Source: Aquimarina sp. Aq107 (GTDB lineage Bacteria > Bacteroidota > Bacteroidia > Flavobacteriales > Flavobacteriaceae). Taken from it: 64,000 bases of DNA. Under the pieces are notes generated by a model. That model saw nothing but the letters and a program-made list of their open reading frames with translations. It did no database searches and was not told where the DNA came from. A program made the translations under genes and the position numbers. Of the stretch, positions 30,961 to 38,827 are shown in pieces. Each line of letters opens with the position of its first letter. The first letter of the stretch is position 1. The stretch is taken from positions 186,001 through 250,000 of the forward strand of contig NZ_OX030782.1 of assembly GCF_943733665.1 (NCBI RefSeq), written 5' to 3'.

Positions 30961-31215
30961 TCATTGAGTAGAGATATCAATTGATATACTTATATCTCTT
31001 AAACTATTTCCTGTAAATGGGACAAGATTTTTTATTTCAGTTTTAGTTAGTTTTATAGAACTAAAATGTTCTTCAAGATTCTCTGTTGGTACTTCTGCGT
31101 TTTGGGATAAAGTATCGATTTCATATTCAGTTATTCCATTTTCAAGTAATATATAGTCATCCTTTTCACAGGAAATCAGGGTCATAAGGGCAATAAGTAG
31201 GAATATTTGTTTCAC
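30961..31215 (-). pseudogene. Internal-deletion remnant of the peroxidase gene
   Basis: An 84-residue ORF joins the lipoprotein start of the neighbouring peroxidase (SCEKDDYILLENG versus SCEQDDYILLDKE) directly to its C-terminal segment (EVPTENLEEHFSSIKLTKTE versus EVPSENLASQFGDIKLNKTE). The whole haem-binding core is missing. It reads as a tandem duplicate that lost its middle but kept the frame, so it could still make a small lipoprotein. Confidence 0.8.
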
Positions 31216-31264
31216 GGGGTAAATTTTATTAATAGGTTATTTTTTAAATTAATTTGAATAGAAA

Positions 31265-32167
31265 TTATTCTGCTTTATACACTAATCCTAGAGAGAAACC
31301 AGAAGCTCGATCATAGTTTTTTCCGCTCATATTAGTAATGTATCCAGAGGATATTCCGATACTTTGTTTGTATATGGGAACATAGAGATTAAGATAAAAA
31401 TTGGTGTAATCTACTTCTGTTTCTGGTAATGCAGCAGCTCCACCAGCAGCCGCGAACTCTGGAGTACCTATATCTAATCCATCTAATGAATTCTGAGTTC
31501 CAACTTTTGCATGGGCGTAAAACCATTTGTTATAATATCCAAGTTTAGCACTGAAAAGTGTAGCATTCGGAATTTCAAAATCAGAATTGTTTCTTAAACT
31601 ATATGCGGCCTGTAATTCGACAAAAAGATTAGAAGGAGTACTAAGCTGAATAAAACCGCAACCATCTACAGCAGTTGCTCCATTACCCAAAGAAAGTATC
31701 CCTGCTTCTTCATAACCTCCGACAGGTACAGAAACACCAGCAGCTCCTCCAATTGCTATTTTGGATTCGTTTAGATTTTTTTCTAGAACTTTTGCCTTTA
31801 AAAAAAGACTTAAATCTTGTATTCCACTTACTTCATCGGTCTGCGAAACAGGATCTAAAACACCAGTTTCGTTTTGTGTAGAAATATAAGGTAGCGTTAC
31901 TGTACTAGATAACCAATTAAGTATGCCATATTCTCCATATACACTTATAACAGTTGATGAGATTTCTCCCATGTTCATCGGATTGGATTGGGTTTGATCG
32001 CTTCCACGAAAAAAATTGTCATAACTTTTGTAGGAGTATGAAGAAGCTAAAGTAAAGTCATTTTTCTGCGGAAAAAACCCATTTATAATGGTTTGAGCGG
32101 ATGCAGATGAAAAAAAGATTAAACAGCATATTACCGTTGTTGTTTTAAGGTTGGTAATGTTAGTCAT
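31265..32167 (-). CDS. Outer-membrane beta-barrel protein (transporter-like)
   Basis: 300 residues with a signal peptide ending ASAQ and long amphipathic strands. The C-terminus, SGFSLGLVYKAE, is typical of barrels. Gly/Ala-rich loops (GTPEFAAAGGAAALP) occur. It lies 49 nt upstream of the peroxidase remnant and may be co-transcribed with the peroxidase. The substrate is unknown; the look is of the MetA/SphX-like outer-membrane family. Confidence 0.75.
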   Translation of the reverse strand: MTNITNLKTTTVICCLIFFSSASAQTIINGFFPQKNDFTLASSYSYKSYDNFFRGSDQTQSNPMNMGEISSTVISVYGEYGILNWLSSTVTLPYISTQNETGVLDPVSQTDEVSGIQDLSLFLKAKVLEKNLNESKIAIGGAAGVSVPVGGYEEAGILSLGNGATAVDGCGFIQLSTPSNLFVELQAAYSLRNNSDFEIPNATLFSAKLGYYNKWFYAHAKVGTQNSLDGLDIGTPEFAAAGGAAALPETEVDYTNFYLNLYVPIYKQSIGISSGYITNMSGKNYDRASGFSLGLVYKAE

Positions 32168-32342
32168 AATTTGGTGTATTTAGGTTTTAAGAGTGATTAT
32201 TGGTTTGGTATACAGAGATCTCATATAATACTTTTATTTCTTCTATAGATTTGTAATTGATTAGTAAACTTACTAATCAAAGTATTGTATAAGTATCTGA
32301 TTCTTGGTTAGAAAGAATAAAAAGTTAATAAAGTAAAAGAGG

Positions 32343-33089
32343 TTAGTTATTACTTGTTATAGGAGTTTTTTTGTCATTCTTGTTAATACTCCAATCGTAG
32401 GTAACATATTTTTTGGTTATTTGTTTATCTATCGTAATCGTTGAGTATTCATTGATAAAATCAATTACGTCCATATGGTTACTAGCAAAGTCATCTTCAT
32501 ACCATTCGAATAATTGGGAAATTCTAACTGTTTTGGAGTTGATCTGATTTCTTTGCGGGTCATTGATAAATTCTCTAGTTCTTTCTTCTAAGGCGTAACC
32601 AATGTTACTACTGGTATATGCTCTATTCCATAATCTAGGCGAAGACATAGATCCACAATTAAGCAAAAAATGAATTCTAGGATCTCCAAATTTTCTTAAG
32701 ATACTATGTTCGATGTCATCCAAACTATATCGAACATCTTTTGATTTAAATGCTTTACGTTTCCATGGGTTTTCTATCTGATTTATGGATGCTATAGGAT
32801 ATTCATCAATAATCATTTTCATGACAGTAGCATTGTACACATTAAGCCAGTAAGCTAACTTTTCTTCTTTACTCCAATGATCTTCTGGAGAAATATTTTG
32901 TAGATATCTAAAGTATTTATAAAATACTAATACGTCATTTGTGACACCATCATAATCAACTAAGCCTTCGTCGGTAACGTTAAGAACCAGAATCTGATCC
33001 CATGCGTTATGATCGACAATTTCTTGTGAATTGATGTTAAAAAATGACAATGAAATTAAAAAAAATAAAGGGGTTTTAAGAGCTTTCAT
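32343..33089 (-). CDS. DUF547 family exported protein
   Basis: 248 residues: signal peptide (MKALKTPLFFLISLSFFNINS), then the DUF547 domain with EEKLAYWLNVYNATVMKMI, NPWKRKAF, DDIEHSILRKFGDPRIHFLLNCGS (partly quoted) and SSPRLWNRAY. DUF547 proteins have a papain-like fold of unclear activity. It is a stand-alone gene with its own upstream AT-rich region. Confidence 0.88.
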   Translation of the reverse strand: MKALKTPLFFLISLSFFNINSQEIVDHNAWDQILVLNVTDEGLVDYDGVTNDVLVFYKYFRYLQNISPEDHWSKEEKLAYWLNVYNATVMKMIIDEYPIASINQIENPWKRKAFKSKDVRYSLDDIEHSILRKFGDPRIHFLLNCGSMSSPRLWNRAYTSSNIGYALEERTREFINDPQRNQINSKTVRISQLFEWYEDDFASNHMDVIDFINEYSTITIDKQITKKYVTYDWSINKNDKKTPITSNN

Positions 33090-33302
33090 CTTGAGGTTAT
33101 TTTAGGGGTTTTTTTTGTTAGTAGATAGATAAGTTACCTAAAAATTAGACTAAAAACAGATTTTTTATCTAAAAATTCGATGAAATACACGTAATTTCTT
33201 ACAAATTATTGTAAGATTGTAACTACATTACTGTAAAACCATTAACATAACATTATTAAAATTTAACAATTTGTGTTTTTTGTAATTTTCCCCAAATATA
33301 AT

Positions 33303-33857
33303 TTAGGCTCCATTATGACTTATACACCAGTTCAGAATTTTTGCTATGTTTTTGGCATCATCAATTCCTCTGTGATGGGTTCCTTCTAAAGGGATATTTA
33401 GGATCTCTAATGCTCCATTCATTCCAACTTTTTTCTGAAGATCTTTTGTCTTAATAAAAAGCTCTTTTACATTGATATGATTTTGAGATAATGGATATTC
33501 TATTTCTCTAAAACTACATTGTTTTTTCATCATATTTAAATCATATTGGCCATAACTTGCCCAGGTACGTTGGTGTCCCTGATATTTATTTCTCACAATT
33601 TTACAAGCTTCAGTAAATGAAATACCTTCTTTATCTAATAGGTCTTGCGTAATCGTAGTTAATTCTGTGCAGAAAGGACTCACTTCGGATCGTTCTGGTT
33701 TGATGAGAATTCCGTCATTTTCTGAAATTTCTCCGGTTTCTGTATTCAATAAACAGATACCTATCTCTATGATTTCATGTATTTGTCCTTTTGGTATTGG
33801 ACCATTCCAGCATGTTGCTTCTAGGTCAATGATTATGATTGTATTTGTTGTTTTCAT
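33303..33857 (-). CDS. DEDDh 3'-5' exonuclease (ERI1/KapD-like)
   Basis: 184 residues. ExoI motif IIIIDLEATCW (Asp and Glu ligands), ExoII RTWASYGQYDLNMM (Asp), ExoIII HHRGIDDAKNIAKI (His and Asp). The size and the EATCW form resemble ERI1-like exoribonucleases more than DnaQ. It is the last gene of the minus-strand RNA-repair group; a processing role on RNA ends is plausible by context, but not shown. Confidence 0.88.
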   Translation of the reverse strand: MKTTNTIIIIDLEATCWNGPIPKGQIHEIIEIGICLLNTETGEISENDGILIKPERSEVSPFCTELTTITQDLLDKEGISFTEACKIVRNKYQGHQRTWASYGQYDLNMMKKQCSFREIEYPLSQNHINVKELFIKTKDLQKKVGMNGALEILNIPLEGTHHRGIDDAKNIAKILNWCISHNGA

Positions 33858-33860
33858 TTA

Positions 33861-33910
33861 GGTCTTTATAATTAAAGACCTTACAGTCTGCTGTTACAGA
33901 TGGTAAGGTC
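33861..33910 (-). promoter_or_regulatory. Overlapping alternative hairpins before exonuclease gene
   Basis: GACCTTAC (33877-33884) can pair with GTAAGGTC (33903-33910). The overlapping GGTCTTTA/TAAAGACC (33861-33880) forms a second hairpin, and the two share bases. They lie just upstream of the exonuclease ATG on the minus strand. Attenuation or mRNA processing is possible. Confidence 0.45.
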
Positions 33911-33919
33911 CGGTTATTT

Positions 33920-34468
33920 TTAATTTTTCGGAATTGTTACTAATTCTTCTCTATCTAAAGGATCAATGTTTTGATCTAATAGTTTGATTGTAGCCTGTAC
34001 TGCCCAACATTTGTCACTAGAATGGATATTAGAATATAAACCTAATAAATAAGACGGTTCTACGATCGTCCATCCTTTTGTATTACGAACTGGAATGTTC
34101 GCTTTTACAAAAAAGTCAATCGTGATTCTTACCGATTTTTCATCTTCTATGATCACGGTTTTTTCGTACCGTCTAAAGTTCTCATCACTTGGTAATTTAT
34201 CATATCGCGTCCATACTTTTTGGAAATCATTCTCCAGTAATATGTTCATTACCTCCGCTACATTTTTTGGATCAACAAAAAGATCAATATCCTTATGATC
34301 GTGCGCATGTTTATATTCTGCATGTCCTACAGGTGATAGAAAATGCCAAGCCCAACCTCCAGAAAGTATTACTAATTCTTTTAATGGAGCTAGTACAGCT
34401 AACGCATATTGGATTCTATAGCTCGGCCATAGTTCTCCATATCTTTTTTTGTTGTGTGGCGCTCCCAT
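33920..34468 (-). CDS. Nucleotidyltransferase-fold protein
   Basis: 182 residues. Motifs of the minimal nucleotidyltransferase fold: LSGGWAWHFL (glycine-rich turn), HKDIDLFVDP (metal-binding Asp pair) and VRITIDFFVK (third Asp). This resembles small aminoglycoside/lincosamide-type transferases. The target is unknown. In an operon with RtcB and PrfH, a tRNA- or nucleotide-modifying role is possible, but antibiotic-type transfer cannot be excluded. Confidence 0.78.
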   Translation of the reverse strand: MGAPHNKKRYGELWPSYRIQYALAVLAPLKELVILSGGWAWHFLSPVGHAEYKHAHDHKDIDLFVDPKNVAEVMNILLENDFQKVWTRYDKLPSDENFRRYEKTVIIEDEKSVRITIDFFVKANIPVRNTKGWTIVEPSYLLGLYSNIHSSDKCWAVQATIKLLDQNIDPLDREELVTIPKN

Positions 34469-34483
34469 ATGTTTCGATTTTTT

Positions 34484-34516
34484 AGACCTGTCAGGTTTTT
34501 AAAACCTGACAGGTCT
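34484..34516. repeat. Perfect inverted repeat AGACCTGTCAGGTTTT
   Basis: Sixteen-base arms with a 1-nt centre between the TPR and nucleotidyltransferase genes. It forms a strong hairpin in the mRNA and resembles a dispersed intergenic repeat of flavobacteria. Only one copy lies in this window. Confidence 0.8.
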
Positions 34517-34523
34517 GGTTATA

Positions 34524-35069
34524 TTATTTCTTTTTCTTCTTTGCCTTTTTAGAAGATTTCTTGGTATTCTTACCTTTTTTCTTCTTCTTTTTTGGCATTT
34601 TATCTTTGATTCTTTTTTCATCGCCTTCAATATCGCTTATGAAATAGTTGTTATAAGCATATATTTTAGCATTTTTTAGAACTTTGAGCGCTGCTTTGTA
34701 TTCTTGTTTTTGTTCAAAAAGGATTCCTTTTTTTAAATATAATACAGCTTTATCTGTTCCTTTTAGCGTCAAAGCAAAATCAATTAGTTTTTCTGCTTCG
34801 TCATAATCTTCATTCCATAGTAAGACATTGATATATTTAGGATATACATCCAATGCATACATGTCTTCTGCTAGTGCCTGTTGGTAATACTCTTTTGCAG
34901 TTTCATAGTTTCTTAGGTTTTCTGCATAGATTTGCCCCATTAAGCATAGTGCTACTGGATTTTTTTCATCATATGACAATGCGTAGTTTAATGATTCTAC
35001 GGCTTCTTCCAAGTTATATGGATATGCATCCAATGCCTGAAATAGGTATTTGTCTAGTAAATTTCCCAT
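34524..35069 (-). CDS. TPR protein with polylysine tail
   Basis: 181 residues: four tetratricopeptide-like repeats (about 15-140) and a C-terminal tail (about 158-181) made almost only of Lys with a few Ser, Gly and Asn residues, likely to bind RNA or the ribosome electrostatically. It starts 4 nt after the prfH stop, so it is tightly coupled to the release-factor gene. An adaptor role is inferred. Confidence 0.78.
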   Translation of the reverse strand: MGNLLDKYLFQALDAYPYNLEEAVESLNYALSYDEKNPVALCLMGQIYAENLRNYETAKEYYQQALAEDMYALDVYPKYINVLLWNEDYDEAEKLIDFALTLKGTDKAVLYLKKGILFEQKQEYKAALKVLKNAKIYAYNNYFISDIEGDEKRIKDKMPKKKKKKGKNTKKSSKKAKKKKK

Positions 35070-35073
35070 GATC

Positions 35074-35769
35074 TTAATTTTTTAATTCGTTGCGTAAATC
35101 TTTTTTTAATTGTTGTCGATTGGACGCATACGATTGTTTTTTATGTTCCTTTTTAAAATCAGTACCCTTAAAAACTCTAATTGGGTTACCACGCTGTATA
35201 TTCAAGTGATTTTCCCATTGATCAGATAATGATTTTTGTAATTTGGTAAGCTGACTTTGATTTACTTTTTCTTTTAATCGTTCTATTGCGATTTTTTTAT
35301 TTTGATGTTGTGATCTACTGTCCATAACTACTACCTGATCACCTGTAGGATGATAGGTAGCACGAACGGCAGAATTTACTTTGTTTACATTTTGACCACC
35401 AGGACCTGAACTCCGCATTGCCTGAAAAGAAATGTCTTTTTCTTTTATAGCTATGGTTTGTTCCTGTTTTACTTCATACATCCCGATAAACCAGTTTTTT
35501 CGTTTATGATGCTTCCTAAATTTAGAAGTACCAATCCATTGAATGGTTCCTATCCAGTTTCCTAAAAAATGGTCTATTTCTTTTCCCTTTAATTGTATGG
35601 TCGCAGATTGTACGGTTCCATTTTCAGTACCTTGTTCTCGCTGCAGTATGCTGTATGTATATCCGCTATTTTTAATTTCTTCCAGAAATAGTTTCAATAC
35701 CTGAGCTACAACCCAGCCACATTCTGCAGGTCCTCTTCCGGCCGTTATTTGAATTATTTTAGTTTTCAT
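35074..35769 (-). CDS. prfH: Peptide chain release factor H
   Basis: 231 residues. The family N-terminus AGRGPAECGWVVAQVL is followed by the release-factor catalytic domain with SGPGGQNVNKVNSAVRA (GGQ at 124-126) and a basic tail. PrfH proteins lack a codon-recognition domain and are encoded with RtcB2. In published work the pair rescues and repairs ribosomes whose 16S rRNA is cut in the decoding centre. Here rtcB lies 59 nt upstream with a hairpin between. Confidence 0.92.
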   Translation of the reverse strand: MKTKIIQITAGRGPAECGWVVAQVLKLFLEEIKNSGYTYSILQREQGTENGTVQSATIQLKGKEIDHFLGNWIGTIQWIGTSKFRKHHKRKNWFIGMYEVKQEQTIAIKEKDISFQAMRSSGPGGQNVNKVNSAVRATYHPTGDQVVVMDSRSQHQNKKIAIERLKEKVNQSQLTKLQKSLSDQWENHLNIQRGNPIRVFKGTDFKKEHKKQSYASNRQQLKKDLRNELKN

Positions 35770-35790
35770 TATTTCTTTTCTTTTTTAAAC

Positions 35791-35825
35791 ATTGAGGAGT
35801 TTTTTGATTCATTAAACTCCTCAAT
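35791..35825 (-). promoter_or_regulatory. 12-bp hairpin between rtcB and prfH
   Basis: ATTGAGGAGTTT/AAACTCCTCAAT separated by 11 nt, in the rtcB-prfH gap. It has no clean T-run on the minus strand (TGTTTAAAAAAG), so a processing or stability element is more likely than a terminator. Confidence 0.6.
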
Positions 35826-35828
35826 ATT

Positions 35829-37220
35829 TTACTTATCCATTCGCACGATTTTTGGTGTAAATGTTCCTACTACCTCAACTAATTCTTGTTGATTAGCCAT
35901 TACTTTAGTAATATCCTTGTAAGCCATAGGTGCTTCATCAATTCCTCCACCAATTAGTGTAACATCATTTACTTTTAATTCTTTTTTAATATCACTCTTG
36001 GTAAATTTCTCTTTACACTTTCTTCTGGAATGTAATCTTCCAGCTCCGTGTGATGCAGATTGCAAACTTTCTGGGTTTCCTAATCCTCTCACTATAAATC
36101 CTAGAGCTGTCATAGATCCCGGAATAATTCCTAGCTCGCCTTTTGCAGCAGGAGTAGCTCCTTTTCTATGCACGATACACTCCTCGCCGTTTACTTCTTG
36201 TTTCCAAGCAAAATTGTGATGATTTTCAATTTTTACAACCGGTCGTGATCCCAATAATTTTCCGATTCTGGCATGAATATCATCGTGACATGCTTGCGCA
36301 TAATCTCCAGCAAGATTCATTGCTAACCAATATTCCTGACCATCGTGCGTATTTAGATCTAACCAAGCTAATTGTTGTACGTGCTTTGGCAATGGACATT
36401 GTTTGGTTGCTAAATAAGTATAGTGTTTTGCAATATTGGCTCCCAATCCTCTGGAACCACTATGTGATAGCACACCTATATACGTACCTACATCCAATCC
36501 CCATTCATTTTCTGTATCTGTAATAGCTACAGTTCCAAATTCTACAAAATGATTACCACCACCAGATGTTCCCAATTGTTTATATGCTTTGTCTTTCAAT
36601 CTTTTTACTAGAGGTATGTTCTTAAACTCTTCTCTTTCAAAGATTTCATGATCATGCTTTATTTTATGGGTTTCATACATCCCGAATTTGGTGTGCTCAG
36701 ACAATATGTTTTCCAATTGATGCTTTTTCCCTTTTAAATAGGAGATAGCAATCGGATAAATTGTTAGACACATTCTACATCCGATATCTACTCCAACTCC
36801 GTATGGAATCACTGCATTTTTTGTGGCAAGCACTCCGCCAATAGGCAAACCATATCCGCTATGTGCATCTGGCATTAAAGCTCCCGCAACTGCTACTGGT
36901 AACTTGAGTGCATCATACAATTGGTATTTTGCTTGCTCATCGATTTCATTTTCGCCATAAATCTGAAATGGTGATCTGGTAGTTTTTAAAGCGTGTTTTT
37001 TTACTTCCACTGGCTTTAGTAAACTCTCAGCAATCTTACCCCATACGCCATCACCTTGATAGGCTTCTGGATTTAATAATACTTTTTTGGCTTCTATTAA
37101 TATGTGTTCTTTTTTTACTCTTTTTTGATATCGATTAATCTGACCCAATGTCACATTAATACTATTGTTTTTTGGAAAGCCTAATTTGATTAAGTCTTTT
37201 CCGCTTAATTTCTTTCCCAT
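35829..37220 (-). CDS. rtcB: RNA-splicing ligase RtcB, PrfH-linked
   Basis: 463 residues. Manganese and guanylation residues are in place: GVGVDIGCRMC (Asp145, Cys148), GGGNHF (Asn223, His224), SHSGSRG (His253), ENHHNF (His335 region), SHGAGR (His391, the expected GMP-linked histidine). RtcB joins 2',3'-cyclic phosphate (or 3'-phosphate) and 5'-OH RNA ends using GTP. Its start overlaps the upstream basic protein by 16 nt. It is sequence-distinct from the second RtcB at 48578-49975. Confidence 0.95.
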   Translation of the reverse strand: MGKKLSGKDLIKLGFPKNNSINVTLGQINRYQKRVKKEHILIEAKKVLLNPEAYQGDGVWGKIAESLLKPVEVKKHALKTTRSPFQIYGENEIDEQAKYQLYDALKLPVAVAGALMPDAHSGYGLPIGGVLATKNAVIPYGVGVDIGCRMCLTIYPIAISYLKGKKHQLENILSEHTKFGMYETHKIKHDHEIFEREEFKNIPLVKRLKDKAYKQLGTSGGGNHFVEFGTVAITDTENEWGLDVGTYIGVLSHSGSRGLGANIAKHYTYLATKQCPLPKHVQQLAWLDLNTHDGQEYWLAMNLAGDYAQACHDDIHARIGKLLGSRPVVKIENHHNFAWKQEVNGEECIVHRKGATPAAKGELGIIPGSMTALGFIVRGLGNPESLQSASHGAGRLHSRRKCKEKFTKSDIKKELKVNDVTLIGGGIDEAPMAYKDITKVMANQQELVEVVGTFTPKIVRMDK

Positions 37221-37894
37221 GATATTTCTTCTTTTATAATTTCTTGGATCTTATATTTTTTTAGATCCCTTAATTTGCTATTCGTTTTTAGCTTTTCTTT
37301 TCTACTTTTGAAGATTTGCCAATAATCTCTCCAGTTGTATTGTTTCTGTACCTCTTCGAAGTATCCGTTTTTTAGTAATTGTTGCTCTAGTAATGCATCT
37401 TCACTTTCTAGTTGAGGATCAATTCGTTTGCTATGCGTAACATATGCTTTCGTGAATTTGATCTTATAAGTACCTTTAGGTAAGTTGACATAAAACCGAA
37501 GTTTTAGTTTCTTATCCTTGGTATAATATCTAAAAGGAATACACATTCTCTGTGCACCATCACTTAACTTATTAAAGGACCTACGGCTTATGGTTGGAAG
37601 TTCTTTGTTAATTAAATATTTTGAAGTTTCCTGAAGCCATTTTTTTTCAGCTTCTTCTTTAGTTCTTCCCCAAAATGATTTTTCTAACTTTTTATGTAAT
37701 TCTTCAATGTATCTTTGATTTTTATATTTTTCTACATTTTTGGTAATTACAGATTCTTTAAACCAACCATGACGAATAGGTTTTTCTAATTTTATATAAC
37801 CTAGATTTCGTTGTTCTTCCCAGATTTTACGCTGTCTTTTTTGAATACGATGAATTTCTTTTTGTCTTTGGCTTTTAATATGTGCCGGTTTCAT
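37205..37894 (-). CDS. Basic protein of unknown function, first gene of rtcB-prfH operon
   Basis: 229 residues, strongly basic, with Lys/Arg-rich helical ends (HIKSQRQKEIHRIQKRQRK at the start, ending KKYKIQEIIKEEISWERN) around a central beta-looking domain (about 115-165, PFRYYTKDKKLKLRFYVNLP). It overlaps rtcB by 16 nt, so they are translated together. RNA binding is likely from composition. I know of no such subunit in described rtcB-prfH operons. Confidence 0.75.
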   Translation of the reverse strand: MKPAHIKSQRQKEIHRIQKRQRKIWEEQRNLGYIKLEKPIRHGWFKESVITKNVEKYKNQRYIEELHKKLEKSFWGRTKEEAEKKWLQETSKYLINKELPTISRRSFNKLSDGAQRMCIPFRYYTKDKKLKLRFYVNLPKGTYKIKFTKAYVTHSKRIDPQLESEDALLEQQLLKNGYFEEVQKQYNWRDYWQIFKSRKEKLKTNSKLRDLKKYKIQEIIKEEISWERN

Positions 37895-38026
37895 TAGACA
37901 TTTTTTTAATTCATAATTGTCTTATTAATGATTCCAGCATATCTCTTGACATCTGAAACCTTAACTGTTTTGGTTACAAAATTTCATTTGATTATTATTT
38001 AGGTTAATGTTTGTTTATTTTTCGGA

Positions 38027-38050
38027 CACTTCGACAAGCTCAGTGTGACA
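38027..38050. repeat. REP-like half repeat (CTTCGACAAGCTCAG family)
   Basis: Single arm CACTTCGACAAGCTCAGTGT of the repeat found whole at 18673-18733 and 38294-38343. It lies in the gap upstream of the rtcB-prfH operon. Confidence 0.8.
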
Positions 38051-38118
38051 ACTGGATATATCAATTGATCATTGACATTCTGAGTGCTAATTAATTCTAA
38101 GAAGAGTTATTAAAAATA

Positions 38119-38151
38119 AAAAGTCCGAAACTTTTTCTGGCTTCGGACTTT
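38119..38151 (-). terminator. Intrinsic terminator of cassette B2
   Basis: Minus-strand stem AAAGTCCGAA/TTCGGACTTT with an 11-nt loop and a TTTTTATTTTT tail. It lies about 225 nt before the first gene of the rtcB-prfH operon, parallel to the terminator in front of the tRNA array. Confidence 0.8.
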
Positions 38152-38173
38152 ATATCAAACTGTTGTAATCAGT

Positions 38174-38257
38174 TTATGAGTTATAGAAGTCCCGAAGCAT
38201 ATACATAAAAGAACCTAGTTCTCTTGATGTATCTGTGTATATGTCTGTAAAGGTCAT
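38174..38257 (-). CDS. Tiny ORF (27 aa), leader-type cassette B2
   Basis: ATG at 38257, stop at 38174; product starts MTFTDIYTDTSRELGSFMYM. It sits between a promoter and an intrinsic terminator, as at 12226-12345. The peptide sequence is not clearly related to the other tiny ORFs. Coding status is uncertain. Confidence 0.35.
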   Translation of the reverse strand: MTFTDIYTDTSRELGSFMYMLRDFYNS

Positions 38258-38293
38258 AGTACTTCGGTTATTAATAGTTATTATTATGTTCTG

Positions 38294-38343
38294 TTACACT
38301 TCGACAATGCCTGTCCTGAGCTTGTCGAAGGGCTCATTGTGAC
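38294..38343. repeat. REP-like inverted repeat inserted in cassette B2 leader
   Basis: Arms TTACACTTCGACAATG and the near-complement around CTTGTCGAAGGGCTCATTGT. It lies between the B2 promoter and its tiny ORF, so it has probably been inserted into the leader. Confidence 0.8.
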
Positions 38344-38360
38344 ATTGCTGTATTGCGGTG

Positions 38361-38391
38361 CAAATATGAAATCTATTTTTTAAGTGTGCAA
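38361..38391 (-). promoter_or_regulatory. Promoter of cassette B2 and probably of rtcB-prfH operon
   Basis: On the minus strand TTG (38391-38389), 20 nt, CATATTTG (38368-38361), followed by CACC as in cassette B1. It lies directly downstream of the conserved block at 38403-38468. Confidence 0.6.
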
Positions 38392-38402
38392 ATTATTTTT
38401 AA

Positions 38403-38468
38403 ATTTATTTTATTGATTTTCAATAAGTTACGCTTGTTTTTAAGCAAGGAAGCCCCTGTTCGTTTAGT
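38403..38468. repeat. Conserved promoter-upstream block, copy B
   Basis: Counterpart of 12455-12520 with the same ordered elements: TTATTTTATTGA, N3-TCAAT, AGTTA, TTGTTTTTA, AGGAA, CCCTG and TCGTTT. The dyad ATTGA-N3-TCAAT is a candidate regulator site. Confidence 0.7.
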
Positions 38469-38565
38469 GACGAATATTGATCTATTAGCTAATTAACTGT
38501 AGTTCTTATATGTATCGTTCAAATAACATTGTGTTGACAGTTCATAGTTTTTAAAAAATAATACA

Positions 38566-38599
38566 TAAAAAAAGCGTCCATTTTTTTTTGGACGCTTTT
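38566..38599 (-). terminator. Intrinsic terminator of cassette B1
   Basis: Minus-strand stem AAAGCGTCCA/TGGACGCTTT with an A-rich loop and a 7-T run. Same stem as the cassette A1 terminator. Confidence 0.85.
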
Positions 38600-38626
38600 A
38601 GAATATATCTTTTTTTAGTTTTTTAT

Positions 38627-38689
38627 CTATGCTTTCGATCTGAAAACAGCTTTACAGCGTCCTTTTTTATGTGTATAAAATAAATTCAT
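38627..38689 (-). CDS. Tiny ORF (20 aa), cassette B1
   Basis: ATG at 38689, stop TAG at 38627; a very basic peptide, MNLFYTHKKGRCKAVFRSKA. A promoter lies about 40 nt upstream and the GCGTCC terminator about 30 nt downstream. Coding status is uncertain. Confidence 0.35.
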   Translation of the reverse strand: MNLFYTHKKGRCKAVFRSKA

Positions 38690-38727
38690 AGATAGTTAAA
38701 ACTTGTTTTTTGTTCTTAATTCAGGTG

Positions 38728-38759
38728 CAAATATGGGATTATTAAGTATAAAGTTCCAA
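38728..38759 (-). promoter_or_regulatory. Promoter of cassette B1
   Basis: On the minus strand TTG (38759-38757), 21 nt, CATATTTG (38735-38728), then CACC; the -7 region is identical to cassette B2. Confidence 0.55.
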
Positions 38760-38827
38760 ATTTCAGGAATAATTCTTTTTGATTCTGAATAAGATAACAA
38801 CATTGAAATTCATTTAAGATATGATTT

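Noticed and set aside
35074..35110. TTGCGTAAATC on the plus strand near 35090 as an operator
   Set aside because: It lies within the prfH coding end, has no opposing half-site and no -7 element at the diagnostic spacing.
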